Origin: Lysinibacillus sp. FJAT-14745
GTDB lineage: Bacteria; Bacillota; Bacilli; Bacillales_A; Planococcaceae
Assembly: GCF_001275675.1 (NCBI RefSeq)
Contig: NZ_LITM01000017.1
Location: forward strand, 131,691-166,948
DNA: 35,258 bases
Direction of reading: 5' to 3'
Numbering within the stretch: the stretch's first letter is position 1; each line of letters begins with the position of its first letter. The translations under genes were made by a program, and so were the position numbers. Positions 8,485 to 16,503 of this stretch are shown here, in pieces. The notes under the pieces were generated by a model that saw nothing but the letters and a program-made list of their open reading frames with translations, was not told where the DNA came from and searched no databases.

Positions 8485-9405
8485 TTACATGTCAGAGCCA
8501 AAGGAATTGTACTCTAGCTCTTTTGAGATTTCACTCTCAATCGTGACAAAAAACATTGGCACCAAAATAATATTAAATAATATAGGTCCAATAATAAGCA
8601 AGAGATTAATCCCTGGGGAGAAATAGAGACCAAACGCAGTCATTAACCCTGACATGACAAGAAAAACAATTTGCACACCGATAATCATTAACGGAATGAT
8701 TTGGTACAGATAGTTAAGCTTTCGGAACTGATGCATGTTTTCTGGGTCTTCAATAATTCGCTTTTTTAAACGCCTCGATAAAATAATACAGGCAATAAAC
8801 TGTGCCATAATAAAGCTAAAATAAATAACACTTTGTAGTACCATTTGCCCTTTCATAACCGTGCCATTAAAATGTCCTACCCGCTGCTGTAGAAGCTCGT
8901 TGACCTCTCCCTCATAAACATATTCCTGTTCACTAAAATTAGTGGACGGTGTCACAAAGCCAAGAGTTGCCCAATCCTTTGAGTTGGATTTCCAGTCGAT
9001 TAATTTGCTAGCCAAAATACGTAATTGAATGGCATCATTTTCACCAAACATACCTACTAAAAAAGTATAGGGTATCGCTACCTTCATTTGCCCATTTTGT
9101 TTTTCATTAATTAAATCTTTAATGTAAAAAGTATACGCAACATCTGTCTGGTCGGCTTCATAACGGGCATCCCCGATCTTCCAATGACTTGCTAAGGAAG
9201 ATTCAATATTATTCTTCATTTCAACATACGGCGTATCATTATGTAAATGCTTAGGAATCTTATAGACAAAGTGATTGTCACCCCCAATAATGCAAATATC
9301 TACTTTCACCGCATCATTCACAAAGTTCTTAGCGATTGTTGTCTTCGGGTACGACATTATGACGACTAGAAAAAAAAGGATTAGTGGCAATCCTTTCTTT
9401 TTCAT
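8485..9405 (-). CDS. Exported membrane protein of unknown function, divergent from comP-like gene
   Basis: A 306-residue protein with an N-terminal signal peptide or anchor (MKKKGLPLILFFLVVIM, possible cleavage near TTIAK), an extracellular part of about 170 residues (including ICIIGGDNHFVYKIPKH), and three C-terminal membrane segments (about residues 200-222, 240-263 and 270-296). I do not recognise the family. It is transcribed away from the comP-like kinase gene across a 163-bp region with ComA-box-like palindromes, so it is a good candidate for control by that system, or for a partner that senses or presents its signal. Its 3' end faces thyA on the same strand, 85 bp away. Confidence 0.75.
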   Translation of the reverse strand: MKKKGLPLILFFLVVIMSYPKTTIAKNFVNDAVKVDICIIGGDNHFVYKIPKHLHNDTPYVEMKNNIESSLASHWKIGDARYEADQTDVAYTFYIKDLINEKQNGQMKVAIPYTFLVGMFGENDAIQLRILASKLIDWKSNSKDWATLGFVTPSTNFSEQEYVYEGEVNELLQQRVGHFNGTVMKGQMVLQSVIYFSFIMAQFIACIILSRRLKKRIIEDPENMHQFRKLNYLYQIIPLMIIGVQIVFLVMSGLMTAFGLYFSPGINLLLIIGPILFNIILVPMFFVTIESEISKELEYNSFGSDM

Positions 9406-9471
9406 GCAATGCTCCCCCTTTTCGTCACATATGCTAGATTTACATTATCATAGGCTACACCGAAAAAACTA

Positions 9472-9532
9472 TTTCGTTATTCCGAAAAAGCAATAGTGGT
9501 TTTCCGAAACACCTTATTTCGGTATTCCAAAA
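9472..9532. promoter_or_regulatory. Candidate ComA-type boxes in the divergent promoter region
   Basis: Two 16-bp sites, TTTCGTTATTCCGAAA (9472-9487) and TTTCGGTATTCCAAAA (9517-9532), stand 45 bp apart. Each matches the B. subtilis ComA box (TTGCGG-N4-CCGCAA) at 9 of 12 fixed positions, and both share the G-to-T and C-to-A changes at the third positions of the arms. A weaker site lies at 9494-9509, and CCGAAA-N7-TTTCGG (9504-9522) is a perfect palindrome. They lie between the comP-like gene and the divergent membrane protein. Binding is inferred. Confidence 0.5.
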
Positions 9533-9568
9533 TTACCAAAAATTATGGATAATATATAGGTACTTAAG

Positions 9569-11806
9569 ATGGAAATGGGGCAATATTATCATGCAAATAT
9601 ATGTGAGAAAACTATGAGTAAATGGACATATAGTATTTTCATAACCTACCTACTCCTCGGTATTTATGTGCTTGTAGTGGCAATGCGAATACCTTTAATT
9701 TTAATTTCTGTGGACACAACTAGCGGACAACCTATTATAGATGAATCCTATTATCCCGATTGGGCACAGCAAAATAATATTGAAAAAGGAGATCTTCTAC
9801 TGACAATCGATGGCAAGCCTGCAGAAGATGTTCGTTCTATCCAACTCGATTCTGTCGTTAGAAGTGCTAATGAACTAACGTTTATGAAGCCTAATGGTAA
9901 TGTTCATTCTGTTACAATTAAGCATAAAGATATTCCGGAAGAATTTTATTTGCAAATTGTTTTTCCTCTGTTTTATTTTGTCTTATCTTTTGGCGTCGCT
10001 CTCTATTTATGGCGAAGAAATCAAGATAATCTGCTAACTAGTCTACTAACATTATTTTTATTAACTTGTTCATTGGCTTATATAAGTACAGGAGCCTCAG
10101 CTAGAGGAAATCTAATTGGATCATCAGTAATCACTATTGGCATCGTTTTATGCATTGTACTTTTTATTCACTTTTTACAATTTTATTTCCGCTACCTAAA
10201 TATAGAATGGCGCTACATCAATACTAAGAGGCTTTATCTAATAGTACTATTGATAGCTTGCTGTGATTTCATTGAAATAGTTAATTCTGACTTCAGGACG
10301 ATAGCATCATTAATTAACTTAGGAATGTTTGCTGTTCTAGTTCTCTATGCCATCTACATTTTACTAACGAGTTATTTACGAACTAAACTGGCAAAAATCC
10401 GCCTGATCACTATTGCGTTTATTACGCCTTTCTTGCCGTTTTTACTGTTATTCGTCATTCCTGAAATAGTAGGTTTGAACCCTATTTTACATGCTGAGGT
10501 AGCGGCATTATTTTTATTGTTTATTCCTTTTTCTTTTATCTTCATTCAAGTGAATGAACGATTATTCGATATTGAATATCAATTATCTCGTTTGCGCTAT
10601 TATTCAACACTTGCTTTTTTTAGTGCATTACTATTAACTACGGGCATTACCATACTGTTTATAGACAAATTATCGATTATTAACATTACAAGCATCTATA
10701 TACTTGTATTCTTCGTCATCATTGCTAGCTTCTATATAAAAGAGCAGCTTGATTTTAAGTATCGAAAGATTATTTTTTCCTCTACTGGCAATTATGTACA
10801 TAATTTATATGCTGCCGTTAATCGTATGGGTAAAGCTAAAAATCAACAAGAATTACTGGATCAATTCAAATATGAAATAACCGAAAAGCTCGGTACTACA
10901 GCTTTTACGATTACAACAACAACGGAAGATGTGCCATACACTCGTGGTGAAGTGAACATAGTGAATGAAATGACTCACCTGCTATTACATGATTCAGGTG
11001 AAGAAAAAATCATGTTAAACATAAGACATGTATTACAACAAGAAGAGCTTCTTTGGTTAGAGTTACTTGCCCTTTATGTTTCAATGTTTATTGATAATTT
11101 AAAGCTAATTGAAGATTTAGTATGTGAAATAAGGCTGATGAAGGATAACCATGATACACAGCTTCCTTGGCTCGATAAATTATTATGGAATATTATTGAA
11201 AAGGAAAAAAGTATTTTAGCCCAGGAATTACATGACACTATTTTGCAAGAGCAACTTCATTTAGCGAGAGAGCTAGATGTACTTGCTAGCTCGCCCGATA
11301 TAAAAAAAGAAAAAGTTTTAGATATTCGAGAGCAATTGCTAAATGCATCGAAGGATTTACGGGAGTATTGTGAGAATCTAAGCCCTCCATTACTAGACAC
11401 ATTTGGGCTACAAATCGCTTTAAAAAAGCTGACTCAAAAGGTGAAAATACGGGCCGACTTTTTGTTAAACACCCAAATAGAACGTGTCCAATTCCAGGAT
11501 GTAACCTTACATTTAGTCGTCTATCGTCTTGTGCAGGAGCTTTTAAATAATGCAATTAAACATGCTGAGGCAACTGAAGTTTCACTAACACTACAAGCGA
11601 TAAATGGTGGTTTCATCCTCCAATATGATGATAATGGTATTGGAGCAAATATTGAAGATTTAATGCAATCTTCCGCTTCTATGGGCATCAACGGTATTCG
11701 AGAACGTGTCCGTGCTTTTAATGGAGACATCACAATAACCTCCAGCCATAATGAAGGAATGCATATATTTATTCAAATACAAGAGGACGTGGAATCATAT
11801 GATTGA
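9569..11806 (+). CDS. comP: ComP-like sensor histidine kinase
   Basis: A 745-residue membrane kinase with the layout of B. subtilis ComP: one helix (about residues 19-40), a PDZ-like extracellular segment (IEKGDLLLTIDGKPAEDV, about 72-89), then about eight helices to residue 392 with AYISTGASARGN and RLFDIEYQLSRLRYYS, which resemble ComP from memory. The cytosolic part has the HisKA_3 H-box AQELHDTILQEQ (His555), N-box QELLNNAIKHA (656-666) and G-box DDNGIG (687-692). It should phosphorylate the regulator encoded next, whose start overlaps its end by 8 bases. No comQ or comX lies upstream, so its signal is unknown. Start: ATG 9569 has a weak AGG; the ATG at 9614 (MSKWTYS) is an alternative. 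Confidence 0.88.
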   Translation: MEMGQYYHANICEKTMSKWTYSIFITYLLLGIYVLVVAMRIPLILISVDTTSGQPIIDESYYPDWAQQNNIEKGDLLLTIDGKPAEDVRSIQLDSVVRSANELTFMKPNGNVHSVTIKHKDIPEEFYLQIVFPLFYFVLSFGVALYLWRRNQDNLLTSLLTLFLLTCSLAYISTGASARGNLIGSSVITIGIVLCIVLFIHFLQFYFRYLNIEWRYINTKRLYLIVLLIACCDFIEIVNSDFRTIASLINLGMFAVLVLYAIYILLTSYLRTKLAKIRLITIAFITPFLPFLLLFVIPEIVGLNPILHAEVAALFLLFIPFSFIFIQVNERLFDIEYQLSRLRYYSTLAFFSALLLTTGITILFIDKLSIINITSIYILVFFVIIASFYIKEQLDFKYRKIIFSSTGNYVHNLYAAVNRMGKAKNQQELLDQFKYEITEKLGTTAFTITTTTEDVPYTRGEVNIVNEMTHLLLHDSGEEKIMLNIRHVLQQEELLWLELLALYVSMFIDNLKLIEDLVCEIRLMKDNHDTQLPWLDKLLWNIIEKEKSILAQELHDTILQEQLHLARELDVLASSPDIKKEKVLDIREQLLNASKDLREYCENLSPPLLDTFGLQIALKKLTQKVKIRADFLLNTQIERVQFQDVTLHLVVYRLVQELLNNAIKHAEATEVSLTLQAINGGFILQYDDNGIGANIEDLMQSSASMGINGIRERVRAFNGDITITSSHNEGMHIFIQIQEDVESYD

Positions 11807-12425
11807 TATTCTTATTGTAGATGACCATCCTGTCGTTTTAGATGGTACAAAAACTTTATTACAGGATTTAATAAATGTTCGGATAGACACAGAGCAGGAT
11901 AGTGCAGCTGTTCTGTCGAGAATGGATGCTCAAGCTTTTCAATTATTTTTAATTGATATTAATATGAAACCACTCAATGGCATCCAACTGTCTGAAATGA
12001 TTAAGAAAAAACAACCAGAAGCACTTATACTGCTCTATACAGGCTATGAGCTTTCCGATTATTACGAACTACTGATCGAGAAAAAAGTCGATGGACTATT
12101 ATCAAAGCTTGCCACGAAAGAGCAAGTGATTCAAACCATTCAAGCCGCGCTAAGAGGCGAGATCCTACTAGCAGCTGATTTTTTAGATTTTGTACATCAG
12201 CGGACCAATCTACCAAATGTGCAACAAGATGTTTTACTAAGCGAGAAGGAGCAAGAGATTTTACAGCTTGTCGCGCAAGGCTGTACAAACAAAGCAATCG
12301 CTTCAGCTATTGGGGTTACACAACGCACCGTTGAAAACTATTTATCCAAACTTTTTGTCAAACTAAACGTAGAATCACGTGCAGAGGCAGTAATTGTCGC
12401 TAAAGAGAAAGCTTGGATTAACTAA
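11799..12425 (+). CDS. comA: ComA-like response regulator, NarL/FixJ family
   Basis: A 208-residue DNA-binding regulator. The receiver domain (about 1-120) has the acidic pair Asp8-Asp9, the phosphoacceptor Asp53 (LFLIDINM), Thr81 and Lys103. The C-terminal LuxR-type helix-turn-helix (about 145-205) includes LSEKEQEILQLVAQG and VTQRTVENYLSKLFVKLNVE. LYTGYELSDYYE, RGEIL and KLNVESRAEAVIVAK closely resemble ComA, from memory. The start overlaps the kinase gene by 8 bases, which implies translational coupling; in-frame starts upstream lie inside the kinase and lack a good site. In B. subtilis ComA switches on competence and surfactin genes; targets here are unknown, but the boxes at 9472-9532 are candidates. 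Confidence 0.88.
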   Translation: MIDILIVDDHPVVLDGTKTLLQDLINVRIDTEQDSAAVLSRMDAQAFQLFLIDINMKPLNGIQLSEMIKKKQPEALILLYTGYELSDYYELLIEKKVDGLLSKLATKEQVIQTIQAALRGEILLAADFLDFVHQRTNLPNVQQDVLLSEKEQEILQLVAQGCTNKAIASAIGVTQRTVENYLSKLFVKLNVESRAEAVIVAKEKAWIN

Positions 12426-12536
12426 ATATATTAAAAATATGTAAATTTTTTCTTAATAAAACGGAATATACTGGATAAATGTCTGAAACTGTTATATAAT
12501 TAAGATAATAATTACATTACTTCATCTTAACCGTTA

Positions 12537-12585
12537 AAATCACGTATTCAAAAGTAATACGAGCTTTTGAATATGTGATTTTTTT
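12537..12585 (+). terminator. Terminator-like hairpin between comA-like gene and csp
   Basis: AATCACGTATTCAAAAG and CTTTTGAATATGTGATT pair with one mismatch around a nine-base loop, followed by a run of T (12579-12585). It may simply end the comPA unit, 112 bp after its stop. A possible -10 (TATAAT, 12495-12500) lies upstream of it, so it could instead sit in the csp leader and act as an attenuator. Confidence 0.75.
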
Positions 12586-12636
12586 GCAAGCGATCGAAGG
12601 AATATGATTGTTTAATTTTTTTGGGAGGTTGTTCAC

Positions 12637-12837
12637 ATGACACAAGGTACAGTAAAATGGTTTAACGCAGAAAAAGGTTTTGGTTTTATCGCGGTTGAAG
12701 GTGGAAATGATGTATTTGTACATTTCTCTGCAATTCAAACGGATGGCTTTAAAACTTTAGATGAAGGCCAAAAAGTGGAGTTCGGCGTAGAAGAAGGTAA
12801 CCGCGGACCACAAGCAACTAATGTTGTAAAGATTTAA
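12637..12837 (+). CDS. csp: Cold-shock protein (CspB/CspD-like)
   Basis: A 66-residue OB-fold nucleic-acid chaperone. It carries RNP1 (KGFGFI) and RNP2 (VFVHF), the aromatic surface that binds single-stranded RNA and DNA, and the usual ending [13 protein letters not shown]. Length and sequence match B. subtilis CspB and CspD closely; which paralogue is meant cannot be decided here. The Shine-Dalgarno sequence GGGAGGTTG lies well placed before the ATG. The leader carries the long hairpin at 12537-12585; cold-shock genes often have structured leaders, but this one looks like a terminator. The gene is monocistronic with a strong terminator downstream. Confidence 0.95.
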   Translation: MTQGTVKWFNAEKGFGFIAVEGGNDVFVHFSAIQTDGFKTLDEGQKVEFGVEEGNRGPQATNVVKI

Positions 12838-12867
12838 TTAGCTTTAGAATAAACAGTGCAAAATTCA

Positions 12868-12899
12868 AGAGACATCCAAATTGCGGATGTCTCTTTTTT
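12868..12899 (+). terminator. Terminator of csp, shared with convergent ccsB
   Basis: AGAGACATCC and GGATGTCTCT pair in a perfect 10-bp stem with a 7-base loop and end in a T run. It lies between two convergent genes and probably serves both. Confidence 0.9.
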
Positions 12900-12925
12900 A
12901 GTTTACTATATTCAACTTAGCACCC

Positions 12926-14095
12926 TTACGCGTAAGAATGTAAACCTGCAATGACAAGATTCACAAATACCTGGTTAAACACGATAATTCCAAAGCCAAT
13001 AATCGCTAGCCAAGCTGTCCTTTCCCCTTCCCAACCTTTAGAAAGTCGGAAATGAAGGAATGCGGCATAAAATAAAAATGTTATAAGTGCCCACACTTCC
13101 TTAGGATCCCAGCCCCAATATCTACTCCAAGCAATCTGTGCCCAAATCATGGCAAACACCAGACCTCCTAAAGCGAACAATGGGAAACCTATAACAACAG
13201 CTCGATATGAAATTTCATCCATTAATACTGGCTGTACGCGGTTTGTTAATGGCTTTAATAAAACAATTAACCGTCTTCTCGTAATGAGCAAAATCAACGC
13301 ATATAAAATCGTTCCAGTGATAAATGACCATACTATAGAATTCAATTTCTTCGCATCTATCTTATTGGTAATCTGTAAAACGCCAACCTGATCCCCACTT
13401 GCTGTTACTGCATCTTTATTGACAATCAGCGGTTTCATCATATAAACGGCTGTTTCTTTCACCCCTAGCTTATTTTCAAATTGAACCTCGGTTTTATCTG
13501 CTGCTAAGTTAAAATATGTGCCCACACCGATAAAGCCAATTACGACAATTAAACAATATAGCACAAATTCCAAGGAAACTGTACTAATAGAAAATTTAGA
13601 AACATCTAATGTTCTTAATAAATATATAATACCTGTTGCGAACGAAATCGATAATATTGCACTTGAAAATGCAACTGTCATCACGTGAATCGTTAACCAA
13701 TTGCTTTGCAGTGATGGAACAAGTGGTGACACCGCTTTTGTAAAAACGCTTCCATAACCGAGAATAAGTAATGACACAGGGATAGTAAACAAACCTACTA
13801 CAATTTGCTTATATAAAAAATGAATGATCAAATAGCTACCAGTAAGCATGATGCCAAAGAACGTCATAAACTCATACATATTACTTACAGGTGCATGATC
13901 AACGGCAATCCACCTTAAAATGAAATACACTAGCTGTAAAGCAAAAGCAATATATGTAAGTAGAAGCCCGACTTTTCCAAATATCTTCCCTTTTGATTTC
14001 ACAGCAAGCCCAATCGGTATAATGGCAATCAGTAGTAAAATAAATGCCCCGAACAATGAATTACTACTTAAACTTAATAATGTTTCTTTACTCAA
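12926..14095 (-). CDS. ccsB: Cytochrome c biogenesis protein CcsB/ResC
   Basis: A 389-residue polytopic membrane protein of system II cytochrome c maturation, which with ResB/Ccs1 moves haem across the membrane and attaches it to apocytochromes. It has the tryptophan-rich WWD motif WSRYWGWDPKEVWALITF near the C-terminus, and family-type conserved histidines (IHVMTVAFSS; the final VIAGLHSYA). About eight to ten helices are seen. Start: a TTG at 14110 lies inside GGAGGATG; the TTG at 14095 (MSKETLLSL) is eight bases after GGAGG and fits better. Unlike the usual resABC order, no resB or resA is next to it, so it may be a second copy or a relocated gene. Confidence 0.92.
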   Translation of the reverse strand: MSKETLLSLSSNSLFGAFILLLIAIIPIGLAVKSKGKIFGKVGLLLTYIAFALQLVYFILRWIAVDHAPVSNMYEFMTFFGIMLTGSYLIIHFLYKQIVVGLFTIPVSLLILGYGSVFTKAVSPLVPSLQSNWLTIHVMTVAFSSAILSISFATGIIYLLRTLDVSKFSISTVSLEFVLYCLIVVIGFIGVGTYFNLAADKTEVQFENKLGVKETAVYMMKPLIVNKDAVTASGDQVGVLQITNKIDAKKLNSIVWSFITGTILYALILLITRRRLIVLLKPLTNRVQPVLMDEISYRAVVIGFPLFALGGLVFAMIWAQIAWSRYWGWDPKEVWALITFLFYAAFLHFRLSKGWEGERTAWLAIIGFGIIVFNQVFVNLVIAGLHSYA

Positions 14096-14110
14096 TGTAA
14101 CATCCTCCAA

Positions 14111-14449
14111 TGTATTTTTTGGGAAACCGCATAATTATCCCCAATAAAAAGAACGTCATTGATTAAAATAAGTGCCATCATTTCCCTTTAAATAATTTTA
14201 TTTTTCGGAATTGTTACAATTTCATGGCGTAAAAAAACATACAGTAATGAAGAATTCTCTAAAAGACGTCCTCATGTCAAAAAACCATCTATGCAATTAA
14301 ATAGATGGCGAATTGCAAAAAGATGGCATGTCTCTACCTACATCTTACTAAAAATTGAAATAAAAGTCTATTTCTTTCGAGGTAGCTATGTGACAATAAG
14401 TATGCGCAAATGTTACATAACGTTATGTTAGACAAGTGGAGGTTTACTA
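14111..14449. other. Divergent intergenic region between ccsB and a methyltransferase pseudogene
   Basis: No ORF with a ribosome binding site. CCATCTAT/ATAGATGG (14285-14308) can form an eight-bp stem. The GGAGG at about 14437 serves the methyltransferase start. Promoters were not identified with confidence. Confidence 0.4.
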
Positions 14450-15280
14450 TGAAACAAAATATTTATGACCATCCGGAATTTTTCCGTCAATATCAAAAGT
14501 TACGTCAAGGACCATACAACTTCAATAATTTGCTTGAACAACCAGCGTTAAAATCATTACTTCCTAATTTATCCAACTTACAAATACTTGATATCGGCTG
14601 TGGAATGGGAGAATTTGTGTACTATTGTATAGCAAATAACGCACAGCACGTAACCGCTATTGATGTTTCACAAAATATGCTAGCAATTGCTCAACGTGAA
14701 CATGCTCATCCGCATATAGACTACTATTTGCAAGCAATAGAGGATTATCATGCAGCTCCTAACAGCTTTGACTGTATAACGAGCTCGCTTTCCTTGCATT
14801 ATATTAAGGATTTTAATGCAGTGATTGGTAAAATTGCAAAAATCCTTCGTCCAGGTAGTGTTTTTATTTTTTCTGTAGAGCATCCGATCGTTACAGCTCG
14901 TCAAACAATGGAGGATAATTAGCTTTATGATGACAACGGCAAAAGGAGCCATTACGCGATTGACCATTACCATGATGAGGGCTTGCGTGAGCGAACTTGG
15001 TTTGTGGATGGTTTTGATCAATTATGCCTCGGCATAATTGCGTCCGGAATCGGCTTTGTGCTTGCACAAAGAACTCCTTTCCGATTCCGTGGCATCCGCC
15101 GGAGGCTTTAACTTATTTCATCGTAGCATTTCTACAATCATTAACACATTAATTGCACATGACTTTACGATAGAAAAAATACTAGAGCCGCTTCCTGATT
15201 CAGAGGCTATTCAAAAACTGCCTTCCTTAGAAAAAGAGCTTCGTCGCCCCTCTTTTTTAGTAATACGAGCTAGAAAATAA
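14450..15280 (+). pseudogene. SAM-dependent methyltransferase, broken by a stop codon and an inserted repeat
   Basis: Remains of a class I methyltransferase of about 240 residues. The N-terminal part (MKQNIYDHPEFFRQYQKLR) has motif I, ILDIGCGMGEFVYY, then VTAIDVSQNML and the IFSVEHPIVTA region typical of this family. An in-frame TAG at 14920-14922 stands where a Trp (TGG) would fit, and the frame then continues (LYDDNGKRSHYAIDHYHDEG). A 99-bp structured repeat (15016-15114), with its own in-frame TAA, interrupts it further on. The C-terminal part (FHRSISTIINTLIAHDF to LVIRARK) resumes after the repeat. Removing the 99 bp keeps the frame, although a couple of residues seem to be lost. The Shine-Dalgarno sequence GGAGG and the ATG are intact. 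Its substrate is unknown. Confidence 0.88.
15016..15114 (+). repeat. 99-bp structured repeat, copy 1 (inside methyltransferase pseudogene)
   Basis: Begins GATCAATTATGCC and ends GCTTTAACTT. It is identical at 98 of 99 positions to the reverse complement of 29181-29279. It holds nested palindromes: AATTATGCC-TC-GGCATAATT (15020-15039), and GGAATCGG/CCGATTCC (15046-15053, 15081-15088) enclosing CTTTGTGC-TT-GCACAAAG (15054-15071). No transposase is encoded. Compared with copy 2 it lacks an adjoining stretch of about 91 bp, so it may be a shortened form. Confidence 0.9.
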
Positions 15281-15293
15281 GCTTTCATATTGT

Positions 15294-15328
15294 AAGGTCT
15301 CGCAGCAGTACTTCTACTGTGAGGCCTT
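15294..15328. terminator. Possible bidirectional hairpin between convergent genes
   Basis: AAGGTCTCGCAGCAG and CTACTGTGAGGCCTT pair imperfectly around a short loop. There is no clear T run, so termination is only suggested by the position between converging genes. Confidence 0.4.
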
Positions 15329-15329
15329 G

Positions 15330-15752
15330 CTAATTCTTTAACTTCACATAAATAATTTCCGGATCTCCCTCGTCTAAGTTTTCTATAAACCCACTTTTTA
15401 TAAACCCTGCCGTTTCAAATACTTTATGCATACTAGTATTTGATTGGTTTGTAGATGAAAAGATTTTCGGAGTGTTAGCCATTTCTATATAAAAAGCTAA
15501 TAATGCTGTGGCAACTCCCTTTCTTCTCTCGGATGGCTTAACAATAACTAATGAGATGAAGCAGTTTTCAAAGAAGTCATTCGTAAAAATAAGAAAACCA
15601 GTAATCCCTTTTTCAGTTTGTTGAATGATACATCGTTTTTCGTTAATTGCTGTTCGCAAATATTTGCTTCTCGAAAAATCTCCAATTACTTCTTGATCAA
15701 TCGCACATATTTCATCGAAATGCTCCATACGTGCTTCCAGTAAATCTATCAA
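15330..15752 (-). CDS. GNAT-family N-acetyltransferase
   Basis: A 140-residue acetyl-CoA-dependent acetyltransferase. Motif A, the pyrophosphate-binding loop, is seen in VIVKPSERRKGVATALL; the preceding strand ENCFISLVIV and the later NTSMHKVFETAGFIKSGF (motif B) complete the fold. The substrate cannot be told from the sequence. The start is a TTG at 15752, six bases after the Shine-Dalgarno sequence AGAGGTGA. It is transcribed towards the methyltransferase pseudogene and stands apart from the next GNAT gene (121 bp). Confidence 0.88.
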   Translation of the reverse strand: MIDLLEARMEHFDEICAIDQEVIGDFSRSKYLRTAINEKRCIIQQTEKGITGFLIFTNDFFENCFISLVIVKPSERRKGVATALLAFYIEMANTPKIFSSTNQSNTSMHKVFETAGFIKSGFIENLDEGDPEIIYVKLKN

Positions 15753-15873
15753 TTTTGTTCACCTCTTTAAATCAATATTCATAGCTTATGCGGAGAAAAT
15801 ATTTTTCTGCAAAGTGACGTAGCTTCATTCAGTAATATACAAATATTTACAATCAAGTATTTCTCTATCTATT

Positions 15874-16344
15874 CTACTTAATATAATAACTCATCACTTT
15901 AATCTCACCTCTGAACCCTGTTGCCAGCCTTCCTTCATCGACAAATCCACATTTTTTATAAAGTGACTGTGCGGCAGTATTCGGTGGATTAACCCCTAAC
16001 ACAAGCTCATTGATATTTGGAAAATGCTCCAAAACAAAGTCCGGCAAAAGCTGTATTGCTGCCTTCGCATAGCCTTTACCTTGTTCATAAAAGTCTGTCG
16101 AAAAGGCACGAATTAAAATTGCCTGTTCATTAGAGGAATATGGCTTAACACCCTCATTTTCATGTAACACAAAGAAGGTCACGAGCTTGTCTTCATCTAC
16201 TACAAGAATGGCATGACGATTTTTATCCTGTTTTACTAGTTCAATACTTGCTTTCGGAGACATTGTATAGCGAAGCTGCTCCTCTGTGATCGTATATCGT
16301 TCAATGAAGTGATCATCTTTTTCTTCATAAAATTTTAATCTCAC
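15874..16344 (-). CDS. GNAT-family N-acetyltransferase
   Basis: A 156-residue acetyltransferase starting at GTG (MRLKFYEEKDDHFIERY). Motif A is in AFSTDFYEQGKGYAKAAIQ, followed by INELVLGVNPPNTAAQSLYK and KCGFVDEGR, the typical C-terminal part of small-molecule or protein acetyltransferases. Substrate unknown. The longer frame from a TTG at 16383 places 13 residues (ITTTKDERERVSV) over the purine-rich AAAGGGAGAGG, which is well spaced (six bases) for the GTG at 16344, so the shorter form is preferred. It is divergent from the nucleotidyltransferase-like gene at 16504. Confidence 0.85.
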   Translation of the reverse strand: MRLKFYEEKDDHFIERYTITEEQLRYTMSPKASIELVKQDKNRHAILVVDEDKLVTFFVLHENEGVKPYSSNEQAILIRAFSTDFYEQGKGYAKAAIQLLPDFVLEHFPNINELVLGVNPPNTAAQSLYKKCGFVDEGRLATGFRGEIKVMSYYIK

Positions 16345-16503
16345 CGAAACCCTCTCCCTTTCATCTTTCGTCGTTGTAATCAACCTAATTAATCTCCCCT
16401 TCTTTCTTCTTTAGATTGGTCTTGGCACAATTATATTGAACAAATGACAAATATAATGTATTCTAACATGATTTAGAAATTTATTGTGGAGTAGGTGTAA
16501 ATT

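Noticed and set aside
12517..12738. Minus-strand frame of 73 codons over the csp leader
   Set aside because: It overlaps the csp coding region and the terminator hairpin; csp is the clear gene.
15038..15280. An independent 80-residue gene
   Set aside because: Its first half is the inserted repeat and its second half is the C-terminus of the broken methyltransferase.
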